In this document: one piece after another, positions 6,701-9,650 of the stretch
Layout of the letters: each line of letters begins with the position of its first letter
Numbering within the stretch: the first letter of the stretch is position 1
Source: Candidatus Bathycorpusculum fermentans
GTDB lineage: Archaea; Thermoproteota; Bathyarchaeia; Bathyarchaeales; Bathycorpusculaceae
NCBI GenBank assembly: GCA_009787175.1
Contig: WRGM01000119.1
Coordinates: 1 to 9,650 of the forward strand
Length of the DNA stretch: 9,650 nucleotides
Direction: 5' to 3'
Translations under genes and position numbers: made by a program
Notes under the pieces: generated by a model
Seen by the model: only the letters and a program-made list of their open reading frames with translations
Database searches by the model: none
What the model was told of the DNA's origin: nothing

Positions 6701-7249
6701 TTAGAAGGGGGTTATTTCGGGTGTTATTTTGTCTTTTGTGATTTTTAGTAGCGCTACTGATGGTTTATTTAGTAATGATGATGGGCTTGTTGGGCTTCCG
6801 GGGTTTATATATAGTGTTTGTTCTTCCCATTTTATGTTGGCGTTGTGCGTGTGTCCGTAGACTATTATGTCAAAGTTGTTTGTTTTTGCTAATTCGCGCA
6901 TGTGTTCTAGGCCGTATATTATGTTTGGGTTGTGTATTACGCCTATTTTTTTGTCCAGTATTTTTAGAGAGTTTAGTTCTGGTAGAGCGTTTTTTGTTTC
7001 TGGTGTGTCCATGTTGCCGTGAACGGCAAGTACGGGCGCTATTTGTTCGAGTTCATCTATTACTGATAGTTCAACTAGGTCACCTGCGTGAATTATGTAG
7101 TCAACGTTTTGGAAAATGGTAAATATTTCTTTTGGCAGGGCTGTTGCTCTTGATGGAATGTGTGTATCGGAAATTAAGCCGATGGTTTTTGTGGCTATGT
7201 TGATATCTACATCTTTAGCTATCATCATCATTGTTTGTTCGGTAGTCAA
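6701..7249 (-). CDS. MJ0936/YfcE-type metallophosphoesterase
   Basis: This is a small calcineurin-like phosphoesterase. Counting from TTG at 7249, the metal ligands are all present: D28 and H30 in ISDTHIPSR, D57 in HAGDLVE, N79 in VHGNMD, H106 in IGVIHNP, and H133 and H135 in YGHTHNA. Members such as MJ0936 hydrolyse phosphodiester bonds with divalent metals; the physiological target is unknown. The N-terminus is uncertain. TTG at 7249 has GAGGA (7257-7261) with 7 bases between, a very good site, whereas an ATG at 7231 gives 176 residues starting closer to the conserved core but without a clear ribosome site. I keep the TTG. The gene stands alone and converges on purC. Third codon positions are unusually rich in A and C compared with the AOR gene on the same strand. 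Confidence 0.9.
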   Translation of the reverse strand: MTTEQTMMMIAKDVDINIATKTIGLISDTHIPSRATALPKEIFTIFQNVDYIIHAGDLVELSVIDELEQIAPVLAVHGNMDTPETKNALPELNSLKILDKKIGVIHNPNIIYGLEHMRELAKTNNFDIIVYGHTHNANIKWEEQTLYINPGSPTSPSSLLNKPSVALLKITKDKITPEITPF

Positions 7250-7287
7250 CTGTTTATCCTCAGCAATTGTTTAAACTATCTTTACCC

Positions 7288-7302
7288 TTATATGGTTTAT
7301 AG
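7288..7302 (-). promoter_or_regulatory. TATA-like promoter of the phosphodiesterase gene
   Basis: Two overlapping candidates read on the minus strand: CATATAAG (7288-7295) and CTATAAAC (7296-7303 region). Either puts the transcript start around 7266-7274, leaving a leader of about 20 bases with the GAGGA site at 7257-7261 before the TTG. This favours the TTG start over the internal ATG. Confidence 0.45.
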
Positions 7303-7303
7303 T

Positions 7304-7799
7304 TTCTAGCATGTATTAAACGGGATGTTAAAATAAGGTGTCTATAAGTTCAAAATTGGTTTTTAGTGAGGATTTTATTTATCATAAAATTTGAGTTAGA
7401 AAGGTGGTTAGTGCTGGAAAGTTTGTGCATTTTATATGGTTGTGTGAATGCTATAAAGAATGTGTTTGCGTATAATTTTGTTATTGACCTTGTGTTTTCT
7501 ACTGTTTATTAAAAGATGTTAGTTTAGGTATTTGTTGCAATTTTTGTATGTATTTAACTCGCGTGTTTTTATTAAAGCATCTAACAGGAATTTGCATATG
7601 TAGCTGTGTTTGTTGCGCAAAAAATGGCATAAAAGGTTAAATGTTAACGAAATTTTCGCCGAGAGCTAAATACATACCAATTTTTTGAGTTGATGGTAGA
7701 GGAAATTTGTTAAAATACAGGTTTAATTGAAAATATTTTGTTAAATGCCAATTTTTTTATGTTTTTTTCTGTAAATGATAATTTGTTACCTATTTGATA
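7304..7799. other. Long intergenic stretch without a convincing gene
   Basis: About 500 bases of AT-rich, GT-biased plus strand hold no frame with a good start and ribosome site. I saw no tRNA, no box C/D pair and no repeat array. Several T-rich tracts (for instance 7750-7769) may act as terminators or bent DNA. Its right end carries the promoter of the surface protein. Confidence 0.5.
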
Positions 7800-7810
7800 A
7801 TGTATATAAA
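7800..7810 (+). promoter_or_regulatory. TATA box of the beta-helix surface protein gene
   Basis: TATATAAAG within 7802-7810 is the clearest TATA box of the window. It lies about 48 bases before ATG 7854, so transcription should begin near 7832 and the leader would be about 20 bases. Because the box overlaps the longer open frame, starts at 7794 or 7800 would be outside the transcript. Confidence 0.6.
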
Positions 7811-7853
7811 GGTCTGTTTTATTAAGTTTATATTTGTACTTGTGAGATTACAT

Positions 7854-9248
7854 ATGGGTATGAATGCTAACACCAAGTTTAGTTTACACAATAATCTTTT
7901 TTGTAACAGAAAAGCCTTGTTTCTTATCTCTTTGTTAACAATAATGTTGATGTTTTCAACACCATTTTCCGCCATGTTTAACAATGTTTCACCTTTTGCG
8001 TTAGGAGCAACGTATAAAGTGGTAAATAATGAAGTTGAGCTTGTAAATGCTGTTAACAATACTTTAGAGCCTATAACTATTGCATTTAATAATGACATAA
8101 AACTTACAGGATCACTTGTTATTTCTACGAACAAGAATATCACATTAACAAGCAGCCACAATGGAGAGTTTTTCAAACTAATTGGCGCATCTAGCACAGA
8201 CACCATTACTGTTAATGAGGGAGGTGTGCTAATTATTGAAGGCATAATTGTAACGCATGAGAGAGATTCTTCCGGTAGGGGGGTAGCTGTGAATTCTGGT
8301 GGTAAATTAATGATGACAAGTGGCAAGGTTTCAGGTAATTCTGACATTATGGGTGGTGGTGTGTATGTGCATTATGGCACTTTTGTCATGTCTGGCGGCA
8401 TGATTACTAATAACAGGGCAATAGTGGCAAGTAATCAAGCAGAATCAGATCAAATGTTGGGTCAGCATTCAGGTGGTAATATGCAGCATTCAGGCGGCAT
8501 GAGCACTAATAGTGCATCAGGTACTGGCGGAGGCGTGTATGTTGGGTATGATAGTTCCTTTAGTATGTCAGGTGGAATCATTATTGATAATGAAGCTGCA
8601 TTAGATGGTGGCGGCGTGTATGTGGATGCTGCCGGCTCTATTGGCATATCGGGTGAAGGGGCTATTGTTAATAATAATGCTGCGCGTCATGGTGGAGGTG
8701 TGTACTCAAATGGTGGCTCTTTTAGGATAACAGGTAATGCAGTAATTACGAATAATACAGCTATTCATCGTGGTGGCGGGGTTAACATGAATTCTGGTTC
8801 TTTTAGCATGGGCGGCGGATTGATTGCTAATAACACTGCAGGTACAGGTGGTGGTGTATACATGAGTCTGGGTTCTCTTTGTCTTATGCATGGAGGCGAA
8901 ATTTCGGGTAATACTGCTATTGGCACTATGCCTATTAGTGGTGGAGGCGGGGTTTATAATGAGGGAAATTTTGCCATATCTGGGGGTGTGATTACGGGCA
9001 ATACTGCGCATAATTTTGGTGGAGGAGCATACAATAACGGCGATTTTAAATTATCAGGCGAAGGAGAGATTTATGATAATACTGCGTTAAAAGGTAATAA
9101 TGTATATCACTATGACAAATACAATGTGGGAGGCTATATCATACCGGTTGTTTTAGCATTTTTAGTAATTTGTATTATTGGAGGTCTATTTTTATATTTC
9201 AGAAAAAAGGGAAATAAGAAAAAAGAAGCATGTTTTAGCGTTAATTAG
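7854..9248 (+). CDS. Secreted, membrane-anchored beta-helix repeat protein (adhesin-like surface protein)
   Basis: From ATG 7854 the protein is 464 residues. It starts with a signal peptide: a basic region ending in CNRK, then a hydrophobic stretch (about 21-41) and a likely cut near residue 50. An N-terminal domain (52-130) with IKLTGSLVI, NITLTS and FFKLIGA leads into about nine repeats of 22-35 residues built on GGGVYxxxGSFxMSGGxIxxNxA, as in polymorphic-membrane-type right-handed beta-helices. A C-terminal membrane helix (about 428-448) ends in a basic tail (FRKKGNKKKE), so the helix should stand outside the cell. Such proteins are common in gut and host-associated archaea and bacteria as adhesins; binding is not shown here. 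A longer frame from 7794 is rejected because the TATA box lies inside it. GTGAG before the ATG is a weak ribosome site. Confidence 0.85.
   Translation: MGMNANTKFSLHNNLFCNRKALFLISLLTIMLMFSTPFSAMFNNVSPFALGATYKVVNNEVELVNAVNNTLEPITIAFNNDIKLTGSLVISTNKNITLTSSHNGEFFKLIGASSTDTITVNEGGVLIIEGIIVTHERDSSGRGVAVNSGGKLMMTSGKVSGNSDIMGGGVYVHYGTFVMSGGMITNNRAIVASNQAESDQMLGQHSGGNMQHSGGMSTNSASGTGGGVYVGYDSSFSMSGGIIIDNEAALDGGGVYVDAAGSIGISGEGAIVNNNAARHGGGVYSNGGSFRITGNAVITNNTAIHRGGGVNMNSGSFSMGGGLIANNTAGTGGGVYMSLGSLCLMHGGEISGNTAIGTMPISGGGGVYNEGNFAISGGVITGNTAHNFGGGAYNNGDFKLSGEGEIYDNTALKGNNVYHYDKYNVGGYIIPVVLAFLVICIIGGLFLYFRKKGNKKKEACFSVN
8463..8501 (+). repeat. Tandem duplication inside the beta-helix gene
   Basis: A 21-base unit beginning CAGCATTCAGG (8463-8483) is followed directly by an 18-base near-copy (8484-8501), giving QHSGGNM then QHSGGM. 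It interrupts the regular repeat phase, in a stretch (about residues 188-222) richer in Q, S, H and M than the other units. Confidence 0.55.
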
Positions 9249-9335
9249 GATTTTTATTGGTAAAATGAATATTTTAGCAGGAGTTAAATAAAAAAGGGGT
9301 AATAAATTAAACAAAAATTTGAGGAGAAAAACAAT

Positions 9336-9638
9336 ATGTTTAAAAAAACGTTTTTGATGACCTTTAGTGTTTTTTTAATAGTTGCTATGGCGTTTATGCC
9401 AGTTTTTGCAACCGTAAACTTTGCGTCTGGTGATGACATGTTTGGAAAGATAGAAATTGATTCTTCATTAAAAGAAGCTAACAGACATGTTTATTATAGC
9501 TTTCTTTCTGGACGCATAATCAATTCCTTTCCTACAGCCTTAGTACAGGACGAATTTGGTGAAGAACAAAGCGCTTCGCGCGAATTAATTAGACACTACC
9601 AACAATCATCATCACTATCGCAGCTCCAAACCTCATAA
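9336..9638 (+). CDS. Secreted protein of unknown function, possibly interrupted near the window edge
   Basis: The ATG at 9336 has a strong GAGGAG ribosome site (9321-9326) with 9 bases between. The N-terminus is a clear signal peptide: MFKKTF, a hydrophobic stretch and a likely cut after VFA (about residue 25). The rest, ASGDDMFGKIEIDSSLKEAN and on, matches no family I recognise; it is charged and aromatic, with a Q/S-rich end. The frame closes at TAA 9636-9638, giving 100 residues. The last 50 bases change composition sharply to C- and A-rich, and another frame opens at 9589 to the window end with a His/Asn/Pro/Lys-rich translation, which could be the true continuation after a frameshift. 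It follows the beta-helix gene after 87 bases on the same strand, so both may be part of one surface-protein locus. Confidence 0.6.
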   Translation: MFKKTFLMTFSVFLIVAMAFMPVFATVNFASGDDMFGKIEIDSSLKEANRHVYYSFLSGRIINSFPTALVQDEFGEEQSASRELIRHYQQSSSLSQLQTS

Positions 9639-9650
9639 ACCAAACCCCCA

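Noticed and set aside
6760..7122. Plus-strand 120-codon frame with many hydrophobic residues, resembling a membrane protein
   Set aside because: It is antisense to the phosphodiesterase, whose metal ligands are all in place; the Leu/Val/Cys richness follows from the GT-rich strand.
7790..9011. Minus-strand frames opposite the beta-helix gene
   Set aside because: They mirror the repeat periodicity of the coding strand and carry no motif or signal.
8300..9100. Possible CRISPR or satellite-like array because of regularly spaced GGTGGAGG blocks
   Set aside because: The repeats are degenerate at DNA level, follow codon frame and encode a beta-helix protein.
9575..9584. Palindrome TTCGCGCGAA as a regulatory or recombination site
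   Set aside because: Ten bases inside a coding frame, too short to support a function without other copies.
1..9650. tRNA, rRNA, box C/D RNA, insertion sequence, integrase or defence genes
   Set aside because: No T-loop-like GTTCRANNC context with acceptor pairing, no paired box motifs, no terminal inverted repeats and no transposase motifs were seen by eye.

Overview
The window is AT-rich and looks archaeal. Support comes from TATA-like boxes about 25 bases before predicted transcript starts, with short leaders behind them; from Shine-Dalgarno matches such as GGTGAT and GAGG; and from the gene content: a tungsten/molybdenum AOR-family oxidoreductase, an MJ0936-type phosphodiesterase, a small CxxC protein and a divergent PurC. 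Together with a surface protein built from GGGVY / SGGxIxxNxA beta-helix repeats, a host- or gut-associated TACK archaeon such as a Bathyarchaeia member is my best guess. That is inference, at about 0.6.

Layout. From 192 to 2601 (minus) lies a translationally coupled pair: an aldehyde:ferredoxin oxidoreductase-family enzyme followed by a ferredoxin with 16 cysteines, enough for four [4Fe-4S] clusters. Its promoter has a TATA-like core inside a 7-bp inverted repeat. Also on the minus strand are an MBL-fold hydrolase (2828-3424), a membrane-tethered HtrA-type serine protease with a C-terminal PDZ domain (3452-4588), a YkgJ-type cysteine-cluster protein (4706-5083), and a mini-operon of two very small genes (5140-5528). 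The upstream one, 49 codons long, carries a CxxC motif and is short enough to be missed by a length filter. A divergent intergenic region then leads to plus-strand purC (5896-6594). purC converges on an MJ0936-type phosphodiesterase (6701-7249, minus), and a 20-base hairpin between them has T-runs on both sides and could stop both transcripts. After about 600 bases without a convincing gene comes a secreted, C-terminally anchored beta-helix protein (7854-9248), then the start of a second secreted protein that either ends at 100 residues or is frameshifted near the window edge.

How the genes relate. Only two groups look like functional units: the AOR/ferredoxin pair (electron transfer from aldehyde or a related substrate) and the 49/77-residue mini-operon (function unknown). 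The rest are housekeeping (purC) or single conserved genes. The right end is a cell-surface region. I found no tRNA, rRNA, CRISPR array, insertion sequence or defence system. The most unusual observations are the mini-operon with its repeated promoter element, the departures of the AOR enzyme from usual family motifs, the beta-helix surface region, and a strong A+C versus G+T strand asymmetry that reverses along the window.
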